Positions 31,200 to 41,525 of a stretch of DNA of 48,543 bases are shown in pieces. The notes beneath the pieces were generated by a model that had not been told where the DNA came from, ran no database searches, and worked only from the letters and a program-made list of their open reading frames with translations. The stretch is taken from NCBI GenBank assembly GCA_003427395.1, contig BFEA01000440.1, positions 1,217,503-1,266,045 of the forward strand. Direction: 5' to 3'. Position numbers and translations under genes: made by a program. The DNA is from Chara braunii (lineage: Eukaryota; Streptophyta; Charophyceae; Charales; Characeae). Within the stretch, counting starts at the first letter, position 1; each line of letters starts with the position of its first letter.

Positions 31200-31890
31200 T
31201 CCTCTAAACTAAGAAAATTTCGGCAGTGCTTCCCGTAGGAAAAGTGTCTTTCCACAATTTATATAAGCTCAAATATGAACGCAGAAATAATCTCTAACTC
31301 CGGAAGGTCAAAATCTGTCTAACTCTCTGAATTAGTATAAATTTGGGCAGCACTCCCTTTAGAAAGGGAGACTTCCCAAATTTATACTAACTTAGATATA
31401 AAAGCAAAAGTAATCTCTAACTTTGGATAATCAAATTTTGTCTAGCTCTCTGAATTAGTAAAAATTTGGGCAGCACTCCCTTTAGAAAGGGAGACTTCCT
31501 AGATTTATACTCAGTCAAATATGAACTCGAACAACAGTTCGAGCTCAATTTTAGACTGAATTTAACTAACTCCTTAATTTTATAGAAATTTTGGCAGCAC
31601 TCCCTCTAGAAAAGTGTTATTCCAAAATTTATACAAGGCTAAGTTCAGATTTTGAAAGCAACTTTGACTTCCCAAAGTTCAATTTTGTCTAACTCCCTTA
31701 ATGAACAAAAATTTGGGCAGCACTCCTTCTGGAAAAGGAGACTTCCCAGATTTTAACTAAACCAGATATATGAAAACGATAAGTTGAACTCTGATAAGTC
31801 AAAAATTGACTAACTTCTTGGATTGTAGAAATTTCGGCAGCGCTTGTAGTAGGAAAAGTAGCTTGCCAAGTATACAAAGCCAAGTATAAG
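31200..31890. repeat. Hairpin array 1 in LTR B: six ~122-bp units
   Basis: The GGCAG(C/T)(A/G)C motif recurs near 31221, 31345, 31468, 31591, 31716 and 31836. Unit 2 folds almost perfectly. TTAGTATAAATTTGGG (31332-31347) pairs without mismatch with CCCAAATTTATACTAA (31375-31390). Inside, CTCCCTTT (31353-31360) pairs with AAAGGGAG (31363-31370). The internal loop is CAGCA on the left and ACTT on the right. The other units keep the fold with changed stem bases. Confidence 0.75.
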
Positions 31891-32166
31891 AAAAGATTTC
31901 AGAAAATGCAGGAATTGACCTAAGTAAAAAAAATTATTACAGAAAATGCAGAAATTGACACTAACTCCTATGACTCTAGCACGTGGCGAGCAACTAAAGC
32001 AACTACCTATAAAATTGAAACCCAAACAAAACTAGTTATCCCATCAAGTCACATGCAAACCAAAACACGAATGTAAGTACTCTCACTGACCCAAGTTCAT
32101 TCCATATATACAGTTCATGAATCTTCAAGTTCTTGAATCTTTATACCCATCTTACATAAGACATAG

Positions 32167-32857
32167 AGCTGAATCATTCGTCATGGAAACAATGCCCAGC
32201 TTGTCTTTATGATATACACGAACAGGTTGCACAACTACTTCTCTCTTCTTTTGGGCAGATGACTGGGCCATTCGCCATAGAAACAATGCCTAGTCGCCCT
32301 GAACTGTTTAATATCCAAAGATTTAGTATTTTCTCTAACTTTGTTTTCAAAGGAAAAGGCAAATATGGGCAGGGGACTGAACCATTCACAGTAGAAACAA
32401 TGTTCAGCTTGCCTTGATTATTTCTATTTATACTCAGTATTTTTTCCCTTTTCTCTTCTTAATGATATGACTTAACGCTGTAGCATTCACATTAGAACAA
32501 TGTCCAGCTGCCAATTCGCATGCAAATATACATAAAATACTTTCTTTTATACTCAATTTAATTTATGTGCGTGGTTTTCAGGCTAAACCATTCATCATGG
32601 AAACAATGCTTAGCCTTAGACAAAAAATCCTCCCTCGGAATAAACAAGAATTAAAACCCCTTCAATCAGGCAAACCCTCAGAGTTAACCGGAGTAAACAG
32701 GTTATTCACAGTAGAAACAATGCCTGGTACTCCAGAAAACAACTAAATAAACATAGCAACGAGGCCATTCATAGCAGAAACAATGCCTTGTCCTTCAGAA
32801 AACATCCCAAAAAAAATAGCCCTTAGCCATTCACAGTAGAAACAATGCTCAAGCTTT
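32167..32857. repeat. Hairpin array 2 in LTR B: eight hairpins with a different constant loop
   Basis: Stems include AGCTG/CAGCT (32167-32201), GACTGGGC/GCCTAGTC (32261-32295), CTGAAC/GTTCAG (32377-32407), AGGCTAA/TTAGCCT (32580-32616), GGAGTA..CAGG/CCTG.TACTCC (32690-32733) and ACGAGGC/GCCTTGT (32759-32791), with two weaker ones near 32475-32505 and 32822-32855. The loop is close to CATTCACAGTAGAAACAATG, whose CATT and AATG extend the stem. Positions correspond to the hairpins of LTR A, but the loop differs throughout. Confidence 0.75.
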
Positions 32858-33119
32858 GGTTGACCCTGTCAATCACAAACAGTCTGTCTTCCTCCCACCT
32901 TCTCCCCGGCTCATCCCTTGTCTGCTTTCAATCAAAATAAGTTGAAACTTATGCTTTACTCTCTCACATTCTTTCCATTCAATCTGATTAGGTCCTGAAG
33001 AGAAAACAAAAAGCATAGGGACAACACATGCGTACAAACAGTCATACTGCAGGGAGATAGGCAAACATAGGTAATAGTGGGTTATACAATTGAAAGATAG
33101 TATACCTGAAAGTTCCCTA

Positions 33120-35540
33120 CCTTCTGAACCTCGCCTAGGTTCCGGCAGAGCCCCCGCAACCGGTCTTGATGCGGACCTACGGGTTGCAATCCCGCCTGCC
33201 GCTTTCCCCTCAGGTCAGGACCAGACTTAGAGAAAGAAGGACAAAAGTTATAGGTTTGAGACCCTCAGATACAAGAAGGGTGCTCTCAAGCTCACTGGAG
33301 GGGGCCTTGCAATCTTCAGCTCTTGAGGGCCCCGCAATGAAGACCGATTCGTAACAACGTGCTCCGGACCGCAGTCAAACTACTGAAGTATAACTCCAGA
33401 CGACCCTCCAGTTCGCGGCAGTACCCCTTTTTCCAGTTCCAAGCTGACTACTTTTCCAAGTCTTACTCGATCGCGGTCATTCCACAACACGTACCGATCC
33501 TTTGAGCAGTTCATATGTAACTTCTAGACGCAACAATACTGCCTGTTCAGCGAAGGTGACAGCCCGCAACCCACAGCAATAGCAACCGCAAACACAGTGC
33601 TGCAGTCCACAACTCAAAATCCTGTAGCCTACCAATTCCACAGATTCCACCGCCTACAGCTTCCACAGTCCACAGTTTGTAGCTCCCAGTTCGTAAAACT
33701 GTAGTCCAGGACCCACAGTCCTTAGTCCACAGTACGCCCTATCGCAGGACATGCCTTAGCGGGCGAATGACCTCAGACTGGAGCATTGGGCACCTGCAGC
33801 GAGGCAACCAAATCTACAGGACACAACAACACCCACCGCTAAGGGCACAGCCTGCAAGTTGACATAACATACTGGTGATGTCCACAGCAGCAACCGGAGA
33901 GCACGAAGACGTCTGCCTTGTGGCCCAATCACCAAGTCCAGGTACGTGCCCTCAGATCACCACCTCCCTCCTTCCTGCTGATACGTCCACTGCGAGCAGT
34001 AGCCTGGCCTGGACCGCGTTGAGCTCACTCTCTCCCTTAGCCGTAGCTCTCGAGCCCGTACTCACCATGAGCAAGAGGGGCGAATCTTCTTCCAAGCTAC
34101 GGGGAGATGCACTCGGGTGGCTATTCCCCACCGACCAGGTACATGCGTCCGCCCTTCTCCGTTTCTTCGCTTCCTTCGTATGTAGACACATCCCACGTCC
34201 CCGTCCACTTAGCCTTTTTCCTTTCTCACCTTCTATCCAATGCACCTAGCTATGATCCCGTGCAGATTCACACAGTGCCCTTTCGGCCGTACCTACGAAG
34301 GAATAGCGGGAAGCTACTCCGACCGATCGGAAAGGCATCACACTGGTCAACAGGTAAATCGCCAGCCGCTAGCCCCTTCCCCCACTACAGCATGAGCAAA
34401 ATCGAATTAATCTTCCGTTAGAAAACGAAAAGATACATTGCCATTTTCAGACCTTCTTCCTCTCCGCGCAACACCTTATGTCTATGCCGCTCGAACCCTC
34501 GACTTACCCTCAAATCTGGCTTTGTCATCGGCTTCGCCCTGCCATAAAACCTTCGAATAGCACTTTCTCCCACCTGGCCCCATCAAGGACCGGGTGAGCT
34601 TTTCACTCTCCCCGTCCTCCGCCTCGACTTCTCCACGCAACCCGTTTCGTGCTATCTCCTCTCTCTACTAACCCAATGCCAAAACTTACCTCTCCGTTGA
34701 AATCGCCCTACCCAAAAAAACTCGGTATAGCATTTTAAAGTGTGAAAATCGGTTATGAACAGGCCGAGTTATGTCAAGTTCTCTCCCCCTCCTTCACCTC
34801 CCTCCATAGCTCGGCGCAATGTTTTTCCCACTAACCTCTCAATCCACTAAACTAACACTAAAACTATCTTCGCCATCGCGCTCGCCTTACCCCAAAACCC
34901 CCGAAACATCTCTCCCCCCATCCGTTTTCGCTCGGAAACGCCCGAGCTAGACGTACTCTCCTGCTTACTTTCGTTCCCCCGCCATCGCTCTTCTCCTCGT
35001 TTTAGTCGCACGTATCCGGCGCAACTTCACACCTTTATTCATTCTTTTTTTTTTCTCTTTTTTTTTTTTGCCTTACTCCCCACCGCCCGTCACTCCGCTC
35101 CGCCTCCAGCTCACATGTGCTTGGCGCGTTTCCTCGCCTAGGTTCACTCTCTATCGTTTTGCCCGTTGCCCCTACTCGTGGTCTTTCCGCCCGTGGCCGC
35201 TGTCGTTTTGCCTTCTCCCCTGCGCTCCCAAGACTGCTAGCGCTACTCCAGGTAGCGCTCCGCCTAGTCCGACAGTGCTCGGCGTTCCCAGGGTGCGCTC
35301 AGCCGATCTGCTATCACGAAAGAGACTACGGGCAGGCCAGCTATCAGATGGTTCGGCGGCCTTTCGTCCCTATCACCCCCAGCCTTTCCTTCTTCCGCCT
35401 GGGCTCGGTAGGAGTCAAAACGCATCATTAACCCAGACACCAGCCCGGCACCGGTTCATATAGATAGCAGGACGGCGATCATGGAAGTCGAGATCCGCTA
35501 GGGAGTGTGTAATACCTCCGACGGCTCGTCGCTCCACCTT
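33120..35540. other. GC-rich middle of LTR B, no supported gene
   Basis: The conserved CTACGGGTTGCAATCCCGCC block is at 33177-33196. Open frames such as 33875-34249 and 35068-35463 overlap frames on the other strand and are not kept in LTR A. Thymine-rich tracts lie at 35041-35070. Confidence 0.45.
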
Positions 35541-35554
35541 TTCCCCTTGATTCT

Positions 35555-36440
35555 AAGTGCTTCTCAGGCAACGACACGGTACCACACCCCAAAATAGGAC
35601 GGGGCCGCCAATAGCCGTGGAAAAAAATAAAAAATAAAATAATGAAGTAAAATAAAACTAAAAAAAAAAACAAATAAAAATAAATAAAGCAAGACAAATA
35701 TTCAGACAGGAACAGGGGAGCTGCTGGCACCTCGCTAGTGCCGCGGGTCGGGCCCATTATTATGTCCATTGGCAAAAGGCGAGGGGGATAGTCCCACAGG
35801 CTCATCAACCCCTCAAGCCTTTCTGTCGCACCCCTTCGCTCCTTAGTCGCATGATGTTGGCCTCGATCTCTGTGCCTGCTGCGTACCAATCTCGTGATCT
35901 AACCTATAGGGCTAAGCCCAAGCCTGGTACCAATAGGCCTTTTTTCACTTAATAAAGATGTATCTGTCGGCCCTCAGTCAATTCGGAGTATTCGGCTTCT
36001 ACTCATCAAAGCCGATCATCTGGGTTTGAACGCGGTCCATATTTCAACAGTTCAACGGTGCACCCAGTGAGCTAGGCTCTTTGGTGCCTGCTACACCCAT
36101 GGTACCGCGCCCCGGGCCAAAACAGGGCCGCGCATTAACAATAAAGGAAAAATAGATAGATAAATAAATAAAAATAAAAAATAAAAGACGTAAAATATCA
36201 TAAATAAGGGCCCCTATGCACGGTGCGGGAACTGCTAAAGCCCCACCGGTCCTGTGGATCGGCCCCGCCGCTACGTCTGTCAACAAAAACCAGAGGGGAA
36301 TAGCCCGTCGACCCTCAAGCCCTCGGTTTTCTCCGCACGCTCAGCTGCAGTTGTTGTGCCGACGCCCGCCGACCTCGACCCCAGAACCTCCGTAGCAATA
36401 GTCCGATGCCGTAACCTATAGGACTAAGCCCAAGCCTGGG
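35555..36440. repeat. ~0.5-kb tandem duplication inside LTR B
   Basis: Two diverged copies. Landmarks are GGTACC(A/G)C.CCCC..A (35578 and 36101), an A/T-rich AAATAAATAAAA tract, CGGGTCGG/TGGATCGG, and CCTATAGG.CTAAGCCCAA (35903 and 36414). The period is about 511-524 bp. LTR A has no obvious second copy. Confidence 0.6.
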
Positions 36441-36932
36441 GCTGAGTCCCGCAGAATACCATATAGGCAGTTCGGCGCGACGCTTTGGGCCAACAAAACA
36501 GCTGCGCGACTCCCATTTGCCCCCCCCGATTTGCTTATACTATGCCATAATTGCCCCGCGCGCCATCCTACAACACCCCGCTTGCCGCACGAAGCCGCGC
36601 CGTCGTTGCCAACGCCGTTGTCGGGGCCGCTGTCGCACGTGCGCTCGACTCGGTCAAATGTACCAATCAAAAGGAAACATCCTTAATTCCTGCTTAATCA
36701 AAAAATAAATAAAATAATAAAATAATATCACCAAGCAAAACGACCGAGGTCCGGGCCGACTTTACGATCAACAACAGAAAAGAATCACGCGCGCCTTAAG
36801 CCTGCACGCCCACGCACTCGCTAGTGTGGTCAATCACCCTGTTACGCAATTATAGACGCAGTCGTGCTTAGCGTGGTATACTTCAACTCTAGACGAAAAC
36901 TATTTTCTGTCACTTGCAAAAACCAGGGCGGA

Positions 36933-36948
36933 TACCCTTGTAAGGGTA
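36933..36948. other. Conserved terminal hairpin of LTR B
   Basis: TACCCTT/AAGGGTA around GT, as in LTR A. A further perfect 8-bp hairpin, AAGCGACG/CGTCGCTT, lies just outside the LTR at 36978-36997. Confidence 0.5.
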
Positions 36949-36960
36949 TTCGCGCCGACG

Positions 36961-38909
36961 GCTTACTGGACCATATTAAGCGACGTTCCCGTCGCTTTGC
37001 CAAATCAGAAAGCTATAAATCCATCCACACTCCAAATGCTGACGGAAAACGAGCCAATCCGATTAGCCGACAAACACGGGGTAGAGGCCTCCATCAAACT
37101 ATGCCTCCACAACTATATGCTGCCAGGTTTCTAACCCAGACCTCTCACCGCCCAGAAATTAGGACACTAACAACATAAGTTCCAAGGACCTTCCCAATCG
37201 TCCTCTTTCTTGTCCTAGACAACCTTCGGCTTCTCGTTGGGTATCCCTAGTCCTGGCAAAAACTAGGGACGCGGGCCTTAATCGGGACCTTTGAAGGCAC
37301 TCTCGCCTTCCTTCTCAAAAAGATCTCTCGCAATCAAATACACATAAGCATATATGCATACTTAATATCCGCTAAACTCTTTCTGTAGTCTAGTACAGAA
37401 AGGCTAGATCTCCACCTTGGCCCACCATAGACTGGCTGATTGGACCAGGACCACGGCCCGCCGCATTGTTATTTAACGGCAGTACCCTCGTTGGTTACGC
37501 AACGATAGGTTTTCTCTTGATAAACATTTAATCAGGATTCCCCAAAAATTCTCAACCATCAATATCCCGCGGAGTAATTTCACTGGGGTGGGCGCCCCCC
37601 TTAAACTCTTACCCCGCGGTCCCGCAAACAGGTTGCGCCGGCTAGCAGCCATCCAATGGGGTTACGCCCCAGAGGTACTAACTTCTTTTCTGTTAGCTTG
37701 ACCTTTCTTCAATATGTCACAGAACTAGCACAGGTTGTTAGACGGGGGCGTCACAAAACAAAATCTCTGGCCCACTGCGTGATACGCAGGGGTCCGAAGG
37801 CATTTCCCAACCCTTTCATAATAGGCATGGCATCCTTCGCATGCTCACAAACCAAATCACCGCTAGGTTCACCAGGCCGTGACCCCTGACTTGATCAGAG
37901 CCAGCAGCCACCCATCCTGAGAGGTCTCTCGCCCTGCACTCACTGCGACTTTCTCAAACATTCCAACAAAAGGTGGCCCTTTCCGTCAGACTTTATCACC
38001 CATCAAACAACTCACCATGCCATAAATCAGTGTACTCACCTCTGAGGGTGAGTCTTCCAACCATAAACCATTCCCCTTTTCCAAAAAAAATCCAAAGGGG
38101 CTCTCATCATAAACAAAACACCCTCTTTTTCAAAGTCACGAGGGGTTTCGTTACAGCACAAAACATCACAAAACATCCTCCTTCTCCAGAATCCAAAGGG
38201 TTTATCATAAAATAAATATCACAGAGGGACCATCTTATGGGTCCTCATCACAACTTAAGCAATCAATAATCAACATGGTAAGCATTTTGAGCCTCCAGGG
38301 CTCATAAATCTTCAAAATCCTCACAACCTTTCACAGACGGGCTACTCTTCCTCCCCTTATACTCTGCCTTATCAGCTGCCCGTGGGCAGGTCGCACAAGT
38401 ATACCGAGGAGTAGACAGTTTTGCTTACAATCATATTTACAGTTCCCATGACATATAATAGGTTTTTCGCACATTGTCCACACAAACTCATCATTCATCA
38501 GAGTACAACCACACATGTGAGAGAGACAAGTGATCGTCACATATAAAAATGGTCCCTGAAAGAAACCTCATCATGATATACACTCAGGGAAATAAAATGT
38601 CACACACAGAAAAAATATCTCGAAATTATAACTCACTCAGCTCAAGCCACACCAAACTCACACTGACAACTACCCCTAGAATACATGTCAGATCTGTCTC
38701 TCAAAAGCCAGGGCGTAGGCCACCTAAATATGTACATGCCTCATCTAAATTACCCTGATCCTCGAGATCCCAGCTCAGTAGGAACATTAGAGTTCAGATC
38801 TAGACCTGTAACAATCCTCATAAAAGCCTTCTAGGTTTAAAGGGGTATTACACAGAACCTAAACTGATGTCTCACAAGATACTTGCCCACTTATATAGAA
38901 AAACCGGCC
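36961..38909 (-). other. 3' untranslated internal region of the element
   Basis: About 1.95 kb between the last coding frame and the LTR, without a credible gene. It contains several hairpins: CTTTCTGTA/TACAGAAAG near 37379-37402, CCCCTTT/AAAGGGG near 38073-38100, GAGCC/GGCTC near 38290-38306 and CTGCCC/GGGCAG near 38377-38390. A pyrimidine tract CTCTTCCTCCCCTT (38345-38358) would be a purine tract on the coding strand, but no LTR start follows it. A 16-base segment (38528-38543) is the reverse complement of a conserved LTR block near 30523. Confidence 0.45.
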
Positions 38910-39785
38910 CTACCTCTTCAACTCCTCCTGGTTTTGCCTATATAACTGAGCCCTAAGTCCATCTGCGGACTTCTCTACTATCCTACCCTGCCTATCACAC
39001 ATCTTACCCCCTGCGTCTGAGACCTTTCCTTCTGCCTTATCCTCAAGGAACTCGAGACAGTCCAAAGCCAGATGCACGCCCCTCTTGCAATAAAAGCATA
39101 ACTGAGCAACCTTCCTCTTGAACTTCTTCTTCTTGGGCTGAGGAAGTGGCGATGAAGGAGCTCCCACCAAGGTACTGACAACCCCCTGTTGCTCTAATCG
39201 AGGAGTTACTGTACTAACGACCTCCTGCTGTTCTACCGCAGGAACCAGTCCTCCAAAGCCAGATCCAGTAGCCCAAGATCCCATTCTGCTCCTCAAATTC
39301 TCTGTCACTGGGACGTACTCAGGCGTGTCCAACCTCTGAGGTCTCCTCTCGAGTGTCTCCCCTGGCACTGTCATGGACTGCTCCTCAATCTCCTCTGGCC
39401 CATACTCGGGCATGCCCATCCTCTGGAGCCCCCTCTCGATGGCACCCTCTGCCTCAATCCCTATCTCTCTTTCAAGAGGCTCCTCTATCCTCCGCTGAGG
39501 TGAAAACAAACTCACCTCCTCCTGCATAGTATGCACCGCCTCAAGGAGCACGCTCATGGATCCCTCTACTGAGCCCTGAGCCGGCTCACTGCTAGATGGT
39601 GGCATCCTCTCCTCTAGTGCCAAATGTACGACTGGGCTTGCCGCCGCCACTGGCAGTGTCGCGAGCTCGGTAGGAGCTCTGAACTCGAATGCCTCTCTCT
39701 CCGCCCGTCTCTGTGCTCTCGCCTCCTCTGGCTCCAGGATAACCCTCCCCATAGGTGGCTCCTGGCGAGGCTCTGCCGCAGATTG
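38910..39785 (-). CDS. Second gag-like protein, C-terminal part with zinc knuckle
   Basis: Open in one frame to the TAG at 38910, and in the same frame as the next part upstream, from which one TAG (39786-39788) separates it. The chain is rich in Glu, Arg and Pro. A basic run, PKKKKFKRK, precedes a perfect retroviral-type CCHC knuckle reading CFYCKRGVHLALDC (C-x2-C-x4-H-x4-C). Such knuckles bind RNA in nucleocapsid proteins. With the capsid-like and coiled-coil parts upstream, this looks like a gag-type structural protein encoded downstream of pol. Alternative: a chimera with another element's gag. Confidence 0.6.
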   Translation of the reverse strand, partial: QSAAEPRQEPPMGRVILEPEEARAQRRAEREAFEFRAPTELATLPVAAASPVVHLALEERMPPSSSEPAQGSVEGSMSVLLEAVHTMQEEVSLFSPQRRIEEPLEREIGIEAEGAIERGLQRMGMPEYGPEEIEEQSMTVPGETLERRPQRLDTPEYVPVTENLRSRMGSWATGSGFGGLVPAVEQQEVVSTVTPRLEQQGVVSTLVGAPSSPLPQPKKKKFKRKVAQLCFYCKRGVHLALDCLEFLEDKAEGKVSDAGGKMCDRQGRIVEKSADGLRAQLYRQNQEELKR

Positions 39786-40940
39786 CTATCCTGGCAATCC
39801 CTGTCCTGGCTGCCTCTGCTCTCCCTGCCGGCTGCTCTCTGGCCTGTCCACCTTTCCCTGGGTTTGCTGCCTCACGCTCTCGATGATAGCTGCCTGGCTG
39901 GCCACCAATACCTTGAGTTCCTGGATTTCCACCTCCATAGCCTCCAGGCGTATTCCATGGCTTGCTTCCTTCATCTTCCTCCCTGCCAGATCGCTCTCCA
40001 ATAACAAGTGCCGGTCAAAAGTTGTCTTTGCCAGGAACTTGTTTTTGCGATCTAACCTCTCTTCCGCCTTCCTAGCCACCCCAAACCCGGCTCTGACTGG
40101 CGAGGGAAACTCCTCTCCTCTTCGCTCCCAGAAGTCTCTCCACATCTCAGGGATCTCCGGGGCCCTAGCTGGCACGCTGGGTGGCTGACCTGGGAGTGCT
40201 CCTGCTGCCTCCGATCTCTGCCTTTCCTGTTGCTGCTCCTGAATCTCCCGCGCTGCCTCCAACCTCTGCCTCTCTTGCCATATCTCATCTATCCGCCTGG
40301 TTCTTCTCGCCCTCTTTTCTTCCGCCGTCTCTCCAGCTGACGCCCTTTCCCTCGTGCGGAGGTCGACCCTCTTTGGGATCTCTGCTTCCATTTCCTTCTC
40401 GAGCTGGCATGGCTCCTGGTGCGGCTCTGCAGGTGCTGGCTCCCCCAGGTCTGGGTGCTCCAGGGCATAAGCTGCTAGATGCCTGTCAATCAGGGTCAAG
40501 GCTTCTTTCCTTACAGCTGCCCTCTCCCTCCTCCTTTCTGCCCTATCTTCTGGCGAAGGAGCCTTTTTTGATAAGGGTAATGGAGCCTCCTCTCTCTGCA
40601 ATCTCTCCCCCGCTTGGCGAGTGCTCCCTGGCGCATCCCCGAGTCTCAAACCTACCGCTGGTGTGTGTGGAGGCGTGTCCTCTCCAACCTCTATCACTTC
40701 CTTCCCCGCACGTCTCCCCTCATCGCCTAGCCCTCTCTCTCGCTGAGTACCCTGGACCTCCTTCCGTAGCACCTCCTCCTGTAGCACCTCCTCTCGTGGC
40801 ACCTCCTCTCGTGGCACCTCCTCACGTGGCACCTCCACTCGTGGCACCTCCTCACGTGGCACCTCCTCTGCCTGCTCTCCATGCTCCTCACCCGAGGCGA
40901 CGCTCTCCACTGAGAGGTATCCAAATGCGTCTCCAATTCC
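39786..40940 (-). CDS. Second gag-like protein, middle part with PREEV repeats and coiled coil
   Basis: A frame of about 375 codons. It opens with about ten copies of a pentapeptide of the form PREEV (DNA period 15 bp, about 40755-40870). A long Glu/Arg/Gln-rich helical region follows, including IDEIWQERQRLEAAREIQEQ. It ends in a likely coiled coil around LEAMEVEIQELKVLVASQAA. A TAG at 39786 separates it from the knuckle part; CAG to TAG would be a single C-to-T change. It is joined by a frameshift to the capsid-like part at its N terminus. Coiled coils and low-complexity charged linkers are typical of structural gag proteins. Confidence 0.55.
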   Translation of the reverse strand, partial: GIGDAFGYLSVESVASGEEHGEQAEEVPREEVPRVEVPREEVPREEVPREEVLQEEVLRKEVQGTQRERGLGDEGRRAGKEVIEVGEDTPPHTPAVGLRLGDAPGSTRQAGERLQREEAPLPLSKKAPSPEDRAERRRERAAVRKEALTLIDRHLAAYALEHPDLGEPAPAEPHQEPCQLEKEMEAEIPKRVDLRTRERASAGETAEEKRARRTRRIDEIWQERQRLEAAREIQEQQQERQRSEAAGALPGQPPSVPARAPEIPEMWRDFWERRGEEFPSPVRAGFGVARKAEERLDRKNKFLAKTTFDRHLLLESDLAGRKMKEASHGIRLEAMEVEIQELKVLVASQAAIIESVRQQTQGKVDRPESSRQGEQRQPGQGLPG

Positions 40941-40972
40941 TTCAAGGGCCCCTCAGATGTTGGCGGCCCCTC

Positions 40973-41525
40973 CTATGCGCGTGCTGGTGACCTCCTCAAT
41001 CCACCCTCGGTAAACCGATGGAACTCCACTGGTCCCAACCCACACTCAGGGTACGCCCCTCGCTCCTCAGCGTCTGGCTCTGACTCTGGATCTGGCTCCT
41101 CCTCTCTCCTGGCTAGGGCCTTCCGTCTTCCTCGAGACGGTCTCGCCTCCCTGGGCTCAGGGTCCCTCAGCCTCTGACTCCTCTGACGCGTCTCAACTCT
41201 TGGCTGAGGGGGCTCTGGCCGTCGAAATGCCTCTCTCAGATGTGCCCTGCAGCTCTCCCAGTCCTGAGCCATGCTTCTGATTTGGCTAGCCAGTGGCCTT
41301 TCCGCCTTCCTGGTCCAGAGTGGTAGCGTCTGCATCCAATCATCTCTCGGTATGCCCTGCCCCTGCATGAACCACTCAAACGCGGGGATGAAGTCCGACG
41401 CATTTCCAATCTCCAGGCGGATCGGTCTGCCATCAGGCCCCATAGGCGAGGGTCGCAACTCCTCCATCCTCATCTCCACCTCCTGCCTCGTCGTCGCCTC
41501 CCTACGAATCCTGGCAATGGGCTCT
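40973..41525 (-). CDS. Second gag-like protein, N-terminal capsid-like part
   Basis: The frame reads EPIARIRREATTRQEVEM at its start and has a likely capsid core at roughly residues 25-90: LEIGNASDFIPAFEWFM, then DDWMQTLPLWTRKAE, LASQIRSMAQDWESC and RAHLREAFRR. The pattern of an acidic tryptophan segment followed by W-x-x-C and an F-R-R helix resembles the gag family of LTR retrotransposons (inference from pattern). An acidic DPESEPDAEE stretch follows. The TAG at 40973 and a frameshift break the link to the PREEV part. The upstream side is fused to the remnant of integrase by a deletion. Confidence 0.5.

Larger units (their letters stand above)
29417..36960 (-). mobile_element. Giant 3' LTR of the minus-strand Ty3/gypsy-like element (copy B, about 7.5 kb)
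   Basis: It starts TGTCGGACGCATCGG and is collinear with solo LTR A to TATTCGCGCCGACG at 36947-36960, where copy A ends CACCGACA. The first 340 bases differ from the 5' LTR (47399 onward) at about ten positions by hand count, whereas copy A is far more diverged; B and C therefore look like the two LTRs of one element. Contents, left to right: U5-side hairpin chain, palindrome, hairpin arrays 1 and 2, a GC-rich middle with a ~0.5-kb tandem duplication, and the terminal hairpin. No gene. The right border is set by comparison with copy A, because no clear polypurine tract lies next to it. Confidence 0.65.

Noticed and set aside
29417-36960. LTR B as an independent solo LTR
   Set aside because: Its flanks do not match each other (AGCGG versus GCTTA), and its near identity to LTR C marks it as one of a pair.
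38345-38358. Polypurine tract (coding strand) marking the 3' LTR start
   Set aside because: No TG follows it and no homology to an LTR end is present; kept only as a weak alternative.
38891-38898. TATA box on the minus strand (TATATAAG) just after the last coding frame
   Set aside because: It lies outside the LTR as defined by comparison with copy A, and no transcript context supports it.
39624-40990. Plus-strand frames of 100-270 codons opposite the second gag-like gene
   Set aside because: They mirror the strongly coding minus strand, whose repeats and high GC keep the other strand open.
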